From Esteya vermicola (Eukaryota; Ascomycota; Sordariomycetes; Ophiostomatales; Ophiostomataceae), in contig PCDM01000011.1 in NCBI GenBank assembly GCA_002778215.1, positions 372,001 through 436,000 on the forward strand: 64,000 nt of DNA, read 5' to 3'. This document shows, in pieces, positions 12,101-23,190 of this stretch. A program made the position numbers and the translations under genes. The notes under the pieces are model-generated. The model had not been told where the DNA came from and ran no database searches. It saw nothing but the letters and a program-made list of their open reading frames with translations. The number at the start of each line of letters is the position of its first letter. The stretch's first letter is position 1.

Positions 12101-14698
12101 ACCTTTTTGGACACGCGCGACGTGCCCTTGAGGAACTGGGCCACGAGCACGGGGTTGCGCACGTCGGCAATGATGCCCTTGTCCTGCAGCAGGGCGAGGC
12201 CGCCCTTGGGGCTCTCGTTGAACTTGTTGGCGCCGCGCACAATGACCTTTTTGCGGGCGCGGGACTCGCGCAGGCGCACGGGGTCGGGAAAGCCGTCGGA
12301 TTCGGGGGGCTCGTCGAGGCGCTGGGCCATGAACTGGACGTAGCGCAGGACGGCATCGAGGCAGAGCGGGGGCACGCTGGTGGTGCTCCAGGTGGCGGAG
12401 TCGGGCAGGGCGTTGCGGGAGAGCAGGCCGATGAGGTCCTCGCAGAGGTCGGCGCGGTCCTCGTCGCAGTCGTAGTTGACAAAGAGCTCGATGAAAAAGG
12501 TGGGCATGCGGGCGAGCACGCCAATGTTCTCGACCATGGCCTGGCGGGCCTCGGGCTTGCGCATGCCGCCCTCCATGCCGAGCTTCTGGCGGTCCTTGAT
12601 GGGCACGGGGGTGGAGCGGCCGCTGCCAGTCTGGGAGGGCGGCGGCTTGACGACCTTGGGCGCCTGGGGGATGCCCTCGTAGAGGGAGGGGTCGATGCCG
12701 GGCTCGCGGGGGATCTCGACGGCGGGGTGGAGACAGCTGATGAGGTAGGAGAGGTAGAGCTCCTGCTGCAGCTTGAGGACGCCGCGGCAGGTCGAGAGCA
12801 GCGTCGAGGCGACGATGAGCGACTCTTGCAGGATGGCCATGTTGTCGGAGCGCACGAGCTGGAAGAGGTAGCAGCAGAGGCGGTCCTGGGCGACGGCGGC
12901 CAGGGCGGGGTGGCGGGCAATGGACGGCCCGGCCACCTCGAGGGCGACATGGATGATGCGCAGAGCCATGACGCGCATCGTGTCGGGCTGCTGCGTGCGC
13001 TGGGCGGGGTCGAGGAAGTCGACGAGCACGCGGAAGAGCTCCCGCACGGACGGCAGCGAGTACGGCCGCAGGTCGATCGACTCGGACGTCTCAGAGGTGC
13101 CGGCCGTGCTCTTGCTGTCCGTGTCGTCGGAGACGGCCTCGGTCGAGGGTCGCTCGGCGTCGGCGCCCAGCAGGGGAGAGGCTTCGGGCGGGCTCGGCGG
13201 CTTGTCCGTCTCCGAGGCGCTCTCGTCAGTCACGTGACCAGACTCGCTGCCAGAGCTGCCCGTCTCGTTTTCCTCCTCTCTTTCTGCCTCTTTTTCTGCC
13301 TCCTCGTTTGCTTGCTCGCCCACCGTCTCTTTCTCGTTGTCCGACTCCGTCTCGTGACCGGCATCCGAGTTGGCGTCCATCTTGACCGTGTCCATGTCGG
13401 CGTCTGTCTGCCGGTCGAGGGCGTCAGCCTCGTCGCCGGCCTCTTCTTCGAGATGCTTGAGGTCCTCAAAGATGATCTGGCACATGCGCACCATGGTGGC
13501 CTCGGCCGTCTGGCGCAGGACCTCGGAGAAGCGCGGGCGGGAGCAGATGGTGAGGCCGCGGCCCATCATGTCGCAGACGCTCTCGTCGCTGAGAATGTCG
13601 CCGCCGGGCCCCGAGAGCATGTCTTCCATGAGGTTGAGGATCATGAGCAGGACGACCTCTTCCTGGGCGCTGTCGCTAATGTCAAACTGGCAGTGCGTGA
13701 TGGCCTGGGAGAGGGCCTGCAGGGCGAGGGGAAAGCGAGGCGAGGCGGGCGAGACGAAGCCGTAGGCGAGGAACTTTCGCACGGCGCGCAGGGCGAGGAT
13801 CGTGATGGGGGCGGCCGTGCCTTTGGCCTGGATGATTTGGAGGAAGGGGTAGAGGAGCATGAGCGAGTCGAAGCTATGGAGGTCTGTTTGTCAGGGAGAA
13901 AGAAGAGGAAAGAAGAGGAAAAGGGAAGAAGAGCAAAAGGAAAAGAGAGAGAAGAGACGAACCCTTGACGCCAGCGAGTTCTTGCCGCAGTCGGCCAAAG
14001 CCAGAAATCAGCGGGTTGTCCGCCATGCTCTTGCCCTTCTTGCCGCGCAAGCCCCATCGGTTGGCCGGCCCGAAATCGCTCTCGCCGGCCGCGGCAGCGC
14101 CTGGCCCCGAGGCTCCTGAGCCAGCGGCTGTCCCCGAGCTGGCGACAGCGCCTCCTGCGCCTGCAGCGCCCCCCCGCCGGACACCCGAGCCTGAGACTGT
14201 GCCCGTGCCCGTGCCTGTGCCTGCACCTGTGCGGACGCTGCCACGCCGGACAGACGTCTCGGTGGATGCGCCGAGCTTGAAGGAGGCTGCGACGACATTG
14301 GGGGCGCCGCCGCCGAGGATGGCCGAGACAGAGAGGTGCTGGGAGTGTGCGTGCTTCTGGATGGCCGAGGTGATGTTGATGCACTCGGAGATGACGAGCG
14401 AGACGGGGTCGACGGCGACAGAGACGGGGTGGCTGCGGTATTGCATGCGGGAGGAGGCGGCGGCCGTCTGGCGCATGTGGGCAAAGGGCAGGGAGGCCGA
14501 GGCGGGTGAGTGGAGGAGGGCCGTCAGCGAGAGCTGATCGGGGGGTTGCTGGTGGGCCGCGTGGGCCGTGTGGTGGCCGGTCGGGTGGCCGGTTGGGAGG
14601 CCAGTCGGGTGGCCAGTCGGGTGGCTGGCCTGGTCTCGCGAGGAAGACGGCCGCGAGACGAGAGGTGCGGTCAAGGCACCGCGAGCATCACGACTCAT
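9119..14698 (-). CDS. GEA1: Sec7-domain ARF-GEF, GEA/GBF1 family
   Basis: Model: complement(join(9119..9858,9918..10024,10080..10820,10883..13883,13963..14698)), 1774 aa. It catalyses GDP/GTP exchange on ARF1 at the Golgi for COPI vesicle formation. The N-terminal DCB/HUS region spans about residues 80-760, interrupted by an acidic Glu/Asp/Ser stretch near 380-450. The Sec7 domain lies at about 820-1010, with the catalytic Glu finger in FRLPGEA (near residue 886) and FILTYAIILLNTDQHNPNV in motif 2. HDS repeats follow, and the tail is Ala/Glu/Ser-rich and looks disordered. Exon 1 starts with a HPTGHPTG-type repeat and ends in NPLISGFGRLRQELAGVK, matching the family's conserved start. The first intron must use the CAG at 13884-13886 to give KDLHSFDSL; the nearer TAG breaks the frame. 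The symbol is by family; Pezizomycotina normally have one GEA-type protein. Confidence 0.94.
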
Positions 14699-15492
14699 CG
14701 TGCCTGATGTGGATGAGAAAGAGAGAGAGGGGAAGACTAGAAAGACTAGAAAGACTAGAAAGAACAAGACTGAAAGAAGAGACGAGAAAAAGAGTCGAGA
14801 GGCACGTGGCAAGGCTGGGAAAAAAAGAGGGAAAAAAAGAGGGAAAGGGAGGATGTGGTGAGACAGCAAGAGACAAAGAGAGAGAGCAGAGAGACTGCCA
14901 CTCTCGAAAAAAGAAAAACCTGGCGGCAGAGAGGAGGGGGGGGCCAGAGACGAGACAAGAGAGAGACGACAGAACGAGGCAAAAAGAGGTTCAAAGGCGT
15001 CGAAGCGCGTCTCTGAGAAGCCAGATGTCGTCTGGATAAAAAAAAAAAGAATTAAGAGGATTAGTGGCCAGGGTGAAAGCTGCCAGCGTTGCACTGCCGT
15101 ACGAGTCCTAGAGGGCGGCCAATGAGGACGGGACGCTTACAGTGCGATAAGATACGGTGTGCCTCCCTGAAACCACTAGCAGCACAGGTGCAGTTACAGT
15201 GGTTACAGCAGTCAAAGGACACCGCTCTAGGTGACAGGCCAGTTGCACGGGTAGTTCATGCCTATATTGCGACTCTATTATAACAGAAGACAAGAAGAAA
15301 AACAAACATGTAAAGGGAAAAAAAAAAAAACAACTCCGCAACTCCCAGTCCCGTAGCTTCCATCTAGACCCTCCCCAGAAGCTCTTTTATTGTACAGACA
15401 ATCTTCTGCTTCGTGGCCTGCAGCGCAGACGCAAAAAATGGGAAGCTGTAGCCAAAGAGACAGCCAAAGAAATGCAAACGTCATGGATGTGC
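14699..15492. promoter_or_regulatory. Upstream region of the ARF-GEF gene
   Basis: 794 bp between the start of the ARF-GEF gene and the stop of the mannosyltransferase gene, both minus strand. On the minus strand the part next to the ARF-GEF gene (14700-15060) is a long CT-rich leader, including TTCTTT/CTCTC tracts and GACTAGAAA repeats at about 14733-14762. Open frames through it are low-complexity and not credible as genes. Confidence 0.6.
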
Positions 15493-17605
15493 TCATGCCA
15501 CGTTCTTGGCGCCCTTGGCAGCATTGTCCGCATTCACGGCCGCTGCCTTTTCGGCTGCCACCAGGTTCGGCTGCACAGCGACACCGCCAGCTGGAATGCC
15601 CGCTGCGGCCGCTGCGGCCGCATCACCAGCAGCAGCAGGGACAGCAGCAGCCGGGACAGCACCGGCAGCTCCAGCAGCTCCAGCTCCAGCGGCAGCAACC
15701 GGAACGGCATTCGCTGCCGGCACAGCGTTGGCAGCCGGCACAGCAGCAGCCGGAGCGGCATTGGCGGCGGCAGCAGCAGGAGCGGCGGCAGCAGCAGCAG
15801 GAGCGGCAGCGGCAGCAGCAGGAACTGCAGGAGCTGCAGGAGCAGCAGCTCCGGCACCAGCAGCCGCCGCCGCCGCCGCAGCTGCCGCACCCTCTGCAGC
15901 AACCGGCTTCTCCTCGACAACAATGTCCTGCAGAGCAGCCTTGTCCTTCTCCCACTGACCGCTGCCGTCTCCAAACGTGTTCTTCATCTTCTCGGCCTTT
16001 TCGGCCTTTTCACGCTCCTCGTTCTCGCGAGCCACACGCTCCGCCTCCATTTCCTGCCCTTGTCAGATACAGCCAATCAACTAGACAGACCAGACGGCTT
16101 ACCTCCATGTGCCGGATATCGTCCAGACTGGGCTCGTACAGATGCCAGATAGTGTAGTGCGGCAGACCGACGACGGAATAGCCCATGCGTTTCGCCATCT
16201 AACAAAGTCAGTCGACAGGCAGCCAGACAGACGAGAAAAGAACGGGGAGACAACATACCTTGCCAAAGCCTTCCGTCTCTGCATGCTTCTGAAAGCTAAA
16301 GGCGGGAAAGTGCACACCATTCCGAAAGACGAGAGCCTTGGCCAGGATACTGACACCGCCGACGCCGTCAATCTCCATCTCCATGTCCGGGTCGCCGTAG
16401 GGGTCGCGCAGATACGCCAGATGCGGTCTCCAGGTGGCGTACTCGGCATAGCCCTCCACAATGACGGCGTCCTCGTCCAGCGTGTCGGCCAGAGCCAGAG
16501 CCGTCTCCGACTCTTGCCACGAGTTCAAGTCGTACGGCTGCTCGCCGCCCAGCCAGTCAGGCAGGGGACGCCAGACATCTGATGGTCAGCACAAGTCAAG
16601 GACGACACGAAAAAAAGAAAAGAAAAAGAAAAGAAAAACCTACTGGGCACAATGACGTCCTTGTTGTGGCGCATGAGATCCTCGAGAATCGTAAACGGCG
16701 CCGTCTCCACGTCCACGTCGCGCCAGTACACCCACGAGTGGTACGGCCGCAGAGCCGCGCTGAGCAGCCAATTGCGGGCCTGTGCCATCAGCTTGCGGCG
16801 GCTCGCCTGCGCTGCAAAGCCGTGGCGGCTCTCCACGTCCTGGTTGACCTTTTGGCCAAAGTCCTTTTCGAGAATGGAGATCTCGCCAAAGTGTTCCTGC
16901 GAGTCGTCGTCGTTCTGGATGCTGTTGAGGCTCTCAATCAGCAGGTCGAGCGTGTTGTCCTTGGAGTCGGACACGAGAAAGGCGAGGTCGATGAGGTGGT
17001 GTGGGTAGGTAAAGTTGCGCAGGTGCGAGAAGAACATGGGCAGATGGGGGGCGGCGTCGCGCAGGGGGACGCACAGCAGGATGCGCTCCTCGCGCTCCCA
17101 GCCGCGGGCGGTGCCCTGGACGTTGGACAGGTCATAGTAGCGCACCGTCTCGAGCTGGATGCCCTCGCTGCCGGCAAAGAGGCTGAGCGAGAAGAGCGAG
17201 AGCGCGGGGGCGCCGGGCCAGACAAAAAGGCCAAAGACGACGATGCAGGCGAGAATGGCGAGTCGCGTCAGCAGCTTTCTCCTTCGGCGCAGGGACGGTG
17301 CTGTGCTCCGTGGTTGGAATCTGTGTGTGTGTGGAAAGCGGGCCAGGTCAGTAAGCCAGTCGAGAGACAAAGGCATAAAGAGAGAAGAAGAAAAAAGGGA
17401 AAAAAAAAAAAACAAGTTGGCGCGTTGGCGCGATTGCCCAAACACGAGCTCTGAACACGAGCTTCGGACAACGAGAGAGAGAAAAAAGAGCATACCGGTG
17501 AGGCGAAAACTCTAGAGTGCTGCTGTTGCGAGCATAGCCATTCTGGCCGCCGCCCGCCTGGTGTCTGGGGGTCACCTTGGACCCGGCCGCGTAGGAGGGC
17601 AGCAT
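15493..17605 (-). CDS. Mannan polymerase subunit, ANP1/MNN9/VAN1 family
   Basis: Model: complement(join(15493..16053,16103..16198,16259..16578,16644..17320,17496..17605)), 587 aa. These are Golgi type II membrane alpha-1,6-mannosyltransferases (GT62) that build the N-glycan outer-chain backbone. A short cytosolic N-terminus with an Arg cluster (LRRRRK) is followed by one signal-anchor helix at about residues 56-74, then the luminal domain. The donor-binding DxD-type motif is YWRDVDVETAP, with downstream WRPLPDWLGGEQPYDLNSW and YEPSLDDIRHMEEMEAE. All four introns have clean GT-AG ends and preserve these blocks. I start at 17605 because upstream in-frame codons are not ATG. Oddity: the last ~130 residues are an Ala/Pro tail (AAPAAPAVP, NAVPAANAVP repeats) not needed for GT62 catalysis. 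I cannot choose confidently between ANP1 and MNN9. Confidence 0.93.
15525..15900. repeat. GCN/GCAGC microsatellite-like coding repeat
   Basis: The segment is dominated by GCAGC/GCTGC/GGCAGC units and encodes the Ala-rich C-terminus of the mannosyltransferase on the minus strand. Because the units read as Ala, Ser or Gln codons on either strand, several long open frames overlap here; I treat these as artefacts. Confidence 0.8.
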
Positions 17606-20052
17606 TGTCTGAGAGGACGGAATGGACGCGCGTCCCAAGTCGAAAGGCCGTGTGATGGTGACCGTGATCGTGGTCGTGCTCGTAATTCGTGCAGAAGCAA
17701 GGCTCCTAGGAGACCAAAATGGTGTTCGCTGCGCTCTTCGTATCTGTTGTCGTGAATCGTCGGCTCGTTGGAATTTCGGCTCTTTTTTTGCTCGTCTTTA
17801 GTTTTCCGAGGGCAAGACGGTCGACTCGGCGTCGGAAAGCGCAGGTCGGAAGGAAAAGGATCAATGGGTGGGCGACGATGGGCGTCAGAGTCGACCGGGG
17901 GGGGGCAGACGGGGCGTAGAGTTGACACGTTTAAATCATCGCTCGGCAGAAAAAGCAAAAGGAAAAAGGGAGCAAGGAAGCAGAGAGAGAGAAAAGGGGG
18001 GCGGGAAGGATCCACAAGTACGAGTTGAAAGAGAAGGAGGAAAGAAGAGAAAAAGAGAAGAGAAAAAAGAGAAGAGGAAAAAATAAAAAGGAAAAAGAAG
18101 AAGAAAAGAGACAAGAAAAGACAGGTATTGGTGATACCAGAAACGAAAAAAAAACACTCAAAAGTAACGAGGGGAAGGGGTGAGGATAAAATGGGATTCC
18201 GTCAGTCAGACGCAAATTTTTGACAATTAAGTCTGAAAAAAAGTACGGGGGAGCAGAGAGGGAGGGTAATTAAAAAGGTGTCTCCATCAGCCTCGTGGAA
18301 TTCAGGTTGCTTGCTCGCTGTAGACCGCTGGTTGGTCCCTGCCCGCACAGCAGTTCGCCAGCAGCTTGGTGTGCCAGCAGAAACACAACCTGGCTGGGAG
18401 GGCGGACCCTTGCAGGGGTGCTAAGAGATCCTGTTTCGCAAGTACCGGTACGTGAATCTGGCGATCGGCTGGGCCAATTGCGCGAATTCCTCTCTCTGGC
18501 CGAGGTAGCAGTACAAGCGCACTGAGAACACCTGTACCAGTTTTTGGTCACGTGTCTTTGAAAGTACAGATTTTCCACCTTCCTCCACCAACATGGAAAA
18601 CCAGGAACAAGAGCCAAACGAAACCCGAAAAAAAAGGATGAAAAAAGGTATACCGTGCACTCATAGATAAGGGGAGGACGGACTCATGGAAGAGATGGGA
18701 GATTATATTAGACACACTATCAGAGCTACAGCTTGCAGACGTACGAGCAATCTCGACGACAATCTACGACACAGACATCCTGTTTAACCGATCGAGCGAC
18801 CAATCGCTGGATCGGAATGTCTGCGGAATGTCTGCGGAATACCTGCCAACTGGAGGCAGCAGATACTCCAAAATTCAGCCGGACTATCTCAGTTAGCATC
18901 CACTTGCCAGCGTGCATGGGCAGACGCGCAAAAAGAAAGAAGAAAAAGAGTAAAGAGTCCGGAAAGATCGAATCAGACAAGCCGTTTTAGTCAAGTACCA
19001 AGAGCCGGCCAGATACGCAGACCCGCCAAAACGACAGGCCTACGTCGCCAGCACTGTAGCCAAATGACGGGCTCTCCTCCCGAGAGACGAGAAGCCCAAC
19101 TCCACAACTGTTCCTCACCCGGTCTCTCGAGAGAAACCGTGTTCCAGTGCGGGAGGATGGCATGGCCCCCGGTATAATTGAATGGATATGCGAGTGTCAT
19201 CATGCAGATATGGACGGGGTATCCGAAAAGCAGAAGCAGAAGCGGAAAACAGAAAGCAGAAAGCACTGTGATGCAACTCACCCTTTTCTAGACGAGACGA
19301 AGCCTTCTACGGTCGTGTCTCTCACTCGCATCTTTGGAATCCCGCCAACATACGTCTGTTGCATGCGTTAGTCTCAACGAACATGAAAAGAAATAAATAG
19401 AGAAAAGTGAGAAGTCTCGAAATCAGATAGGTTTTTTGGTAATGGTATAGGTTGTCATCACAGCTATTCAGTAGCAGAACTGAAATATAGTTGTATCATC
19501 AGGGACGAGAAGGGGGTAGACGGGCATGGACAACTTACACTTGATCCTCGATTCTACCGTCTGTCTTTTTACTGCCAACTGGTTAGCCTGGACTCTCACT
19601 CCGAGTAGGGAAGAGAGGGCAGACTGGGAAGAGCTTCAGATGGTAGTGCATGTTGTTCGATCGCTCACAGAAATCGCGAGAACTGTGGAATGGGATCATC
19701 ACAAGCTGACAATGTCAAGAGGAGTGTTTCTTACCTTTATAATAAAATTCGCGTCGTCATCACATGCAGGGCCCGGCATGGCGACTCGTTGGGCAAGCCC
19801 AAGAATGCCGCATTTTGGAAGGAAAGGAAGAAGAAAAAAATTCTCCTCCATTTTCTCGCTGGTTTTTATGAATGGGGCAGCTGTGGCTGGTTGTGGCTGG
19901 AGCTATCCAGTGCACTAAGCCTATTACAAGGACCATTCCCAGTTGGGAAAGACTGACATAATTTTTCAGTGCAGAACCACTGAGAGCAGTAACGACGAAA
20001 AGAGTATCACTGCCTCTTCTCTCATCTCTCCCCACCCCCTTCACACCTCAAT
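17606..20052. promoter_or_regulatory. Long divergent intergenic region (2.4 kb)
   Basis: Head-to-head spacer between the mannosyltransferase (-) and MTR3 (+) with no supported gene. From 17940 to about 18165 the + strand is almost pure purine (AAGAAAAGAG-type), that is a CT-rich leader for the minus gene. A direct repeat TCTGCGGAATG sits near 18818-18839. Open frames such as 19526-19918 lack family features, splice sites or GC-rich third positions. An unannotated non-coding RNA cannot be excluded by eye. Confidence 0.55.
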
Positions 20053-21077
20053 ATGGCTGATAGAAGACGAATAAACGGCCCGGTCGGAGCCACATATTCT
20101 CCGGCTTTTGAAAAAGGCGTGCGGACCACCGAGAGAGTGTCTGAACGGACCCGGCCAGACGACAGCATACGAAAGATTTGTAAGTTTTTTTATTTTTATT
20201 TTTATTTTTTCTTTCTCTTTTACTTTTTACTTTTTACTTTTTTCTCTTCCCTCCTCTCTCTCCCCTGCTCACCTCAGTAGACCTCCAGACGGGCGTCACT
20301 CCCTCGGCCTCAGGATCGGCCTACCTCGAGCTCAGCTCGGGCGCTGTCAAGGGCGCCTCTGGCCTCAAGCTGAGCTGCACAGTCCACGGCCCGCGCGCCC
20401 TCCCTCGCTCCATGCCCTTCTCGCCGCACCTCATCCTGTCCACACACGTCAAGTATGCGCCCTTTGCCACCAAGGAGCGACGCGGCTATCTCCGCGACAC
20501 GTCCGAGCGCGACCTTGCCGTGCACCTCGAGACATCCCTGCGCGGCGCCATCCTGCTCGAGCGCTGGCCCAAGAGCGGCGTCGACGTGGTCGTGTCCGTC
20601 ATCGAGGCCGACCAGGACCGGTCCGCCGGCGGCGGTGGAGCCGGAGCAGCGGCGGCATCGGCGGCTGAGGAGGAGGACGACGAGCTGTGGGGCATGATGA
20701 ATGTGTTGAGCGGGTGCATCACCGTGGCGTCGGCGGCGCTGGCGGATGCGGGCATCGACTGTGTCGACACGGTGGCGGGGGGCGTGGCCGGACTCGTAGA
20801 GGTGGGGGACAAGGAAGGCGACAGAGAAGGAGACGCACCAGACAAGAGGCTCGCTCTCGTGGCCGACCCGCTGCCGGCTGAGCACAGCAGGATCGTGGCG
20901 GCCTGCTGTGTGGCGTATCTTCCGAACCGCGACGAGGTGACTAATCTGTGGCTCAAAGGGGACATGCCGCCGTCGGTGGACGGCAAGCAGCAGCTGCAGA
21001 TGATTGACAAGGCCGTGCACGCGGCGAGGCAAGCAGACCAGGTGATTGTAGCGGCGCTGAAGGAGGCGGCCGAGTGA
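20053..21077 (+). CDS. MTR3: Exosome complex subunit MTR3 (RNase PH fold)
   Basis: Model: join(20053..20179,20278..21077), 308 aa. MTR3 is one of six catalytically inactive RNase PH-type subunits of the RNA exosome ring, acting in nuclear and cytoplasmic 3'-5' RNA processing and decay. The N-terminus (MADRRRINGP..Y) resembles the MTR3 opening, with R-x-D-x-R-x-(I/V)R-like RTRPDDSIRKI at the exon 1 border. The core has GSAYLELSSGAVKGASGLKLSCTVHGPR, then DTSERDLAVHLETSLRGAILLERWPKSGVDV and CITVASAALADAGIDCVDTVAG, all RNase PH landmarks. A Gly/Ala/Glu-rich insertion (about residues 160-180) is lineage-specific. The intron (20180-20277) has a GTAAGT donor and a T-rich interior. RRP46 and other RNase PH paralogs are the alternatives, but the N-terminus and length favour MTR3. 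Confidence 0.9.
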
Positions 21078-21327
21078 CGACTTTCTTGGGGCTGTTGGGC
21101 TGTTGGGCTGTTGGACAGACTGTTTTATAGCATTATATACCTGGCGTCGGAATAGAAAAGGGATTGGGAATAATGACTTTGTGAGGCAGTACGGAGTTAG
21201 TGCATTATAGCTAGTGAACTTGCCCTGTAAGCCCTATAATACTCTTCTAATTTGTCTGGTCAGCCCCACCTTGAACAGCCTCGTCTTTTTCACTTTCTCT
21301 CAAGAGGACTACTCGAGAAAAAACACA

Positions 21328-23173
21328 ATGCCACGGCCAGAGGGCTCCTCTGAGAGTCTCGGACAGTTTTCCCATCAGGTCGGCAGTGCACATGAGGCAT
21401 CGGCCATGCAGGTACCACCTTCCTATACCTGGGCAGACCTCGCTCGCACGCTCGCTCAACCTCGAGAAAAGCTCTCCTTCTCGTCTTCTCTGTGCCTCGA
21501 GCGCATCCATGCTCTCCGCGCCTGTCTAGAGGCAGAACCCAGCAGGCTGCGAGAGGGCGGGGAGGGCGAAAAGGGCGAAGCAGACGATGCACGCAGAGAA
21601 ATTTGCAACTTTGCTGCCAAGGTCGTCGCTCCCATTGTTGACGACGACGACAACAACAACAACAACAACGACGACGACGACAGCGGTGCAGACACGATCC
21701 ACGGGGATCTCAGCAGCAGTCGCCGTGCCACAGTCGTTCAGCGCTGCCGGGAGGCTGCAGACGACGCCCTGGCCGTGCTAAGTCACGTGCAAGAAAGCAC
21801 GCCTCGCCGGCTCTCGCCCGCAGACAGCCAAGATATCCAGGTGGCTGCCAGCCTCGTGGCGCTCGCAGACGCCGACCAGCCGTGGACAACAGCCACGGCA
21901 GCCACGACAGCCGCCCGTCTCCAGGGACTGCTGCTGCCAGACTCGGGACCAGACTCGAGAGACGACTGGATCGTCGACGGTTTCCTCAAGGGCTACATCC
22001 GGCCGCTGTTTGCACGGTCCCGGCCAGCCGGTGTGACGGCCTCTGGACGCAAGGCCGCCTATGAAAATAGCGGCATCATCACAGGCCGCCGCGTAGACAC
22101 GGAGACGCGCGCCGTCAAGCCATGGAAGTACGGCGACCTGCGGGCCGTGTCTGTCTTTGCCTGGGCTCTTCAAGAGTCTACTGTACGGATTCACTCCTTC
22201 CTTACTTTTCTCTCTTATGACTAACAAAAATAGAGTACACTTCTCTCGCGCCACTGGTCTCTCTTTACACCCGTCCTCCTGACTCTCGTAGACGACGCCG
22301 ATACCGGCTTGCGTGCTCGCGGTCTATTTCTGCTGCACGTCTTTCTAACCAAGCTGCCTGTCCCTAGCAAGGACAGCAAGGACAGCAAGGACAACAACCA
22401 CCTGCTTCACAAAACGGGACTCGATAGCGTCTTGGCCGACGCTGTCCTACCGACACTGCTGTTTCTGCCACGGCTGACACCCGAGCAGGACTCTCTGCGA
22501 CTCCTCGAACCGGCATACACGGCCCTCTTGGCGCTCGCCCGCGCCATTGACACCAGAGACGGCACCCTGGCCGACAGGAAGCCAGCACTGGCCCTGCTCG
22601 ACCGCACTCTGCGCGAGGGCGTCTTGGCAGGCTACTTTCACGCGAGCGAGCACATTCGCATCGTCGAGCTGCTCGTGCGCCAGGCCGGGCGCATCGTCGA
22701 GGCCATGGGCATTCACGCCGTGAAGCATCTCAAGGTAAGAACAGTGAGAAGAGAACATGAGAACAAGACAAGAGCTGACACGACAGAACTTGCTCCCCAT
22801 GTATGCCGCCATCCTGACGGACCCGTTTGCCATGCGGTACCGGCCAGCCATGCTGGCTGCTGTGGGAGCGCTGCAGACGACCATGGTGCACTGCTGGCCG
22901 AGGCTTGGTGATACGCCGTGGCAGGGAGAGATCTTGCGGATGCTGATGCTCAGCTGGCTGATGGAGGAGGAGGGCGAAGAAAAGAAAGAGGGCGAGCGCA
23001 GCGAGGACAAGGAAAAGAAGGAAAAGAAGCAGATGCAGGCCGATCTCGTCAAGGCAGCCGACACCCTCCTGGCCATCATGCGGGCTGCCGGAGTCGACGT
23101 CTCGGCTCAGATTGGACCCCTGGTGGCCAGCGAGCCGCGGCTGACTAAGCTATTTCGAGAGAAGTCCATATAG
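21328..23173 (+). CDS. TTI2: TELO2-interacting protein 2 (TTI2) family
   Basis: Model: join(21328..22182,22234..22734,22787..23173), 580 aa. TTI2 forms the TTT co-chaperone complex with TEL2 and TTI1, which stabilises PIKKs (TOR, ATM/Tel1, ATR/Mec1). What is visible: an all-helical HEAT-like architecture with family landmarks HWSLFTPVLLTLVDDADTGL, GLDSVLADAVLPTLLFLPRL, LREGVLAGYFHASEHIRIVE, MGIHAVKHLK and MYAAILTDPFAMRYRPAMLA. Asp/Asn homopolymers near residues 106-120 come from a GAC/AAC microsatellite. The first junction joins ACT to AGT with no loss of frame, though a one-codon uncertainty remains. The stop codon is 17 bp from the stop of FIG4 on the opposite strand. Identification is by family pattern and is less secure than the catalytic genes. 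Confidence 0.82.
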
Positions 23174-23190
23174 AAAAAGCCCAGATCCGA

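Noticed and set aside
10771..13968. + strand open frames of 389 and 413 codons opposite the ARF-GEF gene
   Set aside because: They are antisense shadows of the Sec7 protein gene, with no start context or conserved domains.
16582..17454. + strand frame of 290 codons opposite the mannosyltransferase
   Set aside because: Antisense shadow of the conserved GT62 domain; no features of its own.
19526..19956. Open frame of 130 codons in the spacer upstream of MTR3
   Set aside because: No GC-rich third positions, no recognised domain and no typical promoter; more likely non-coding.
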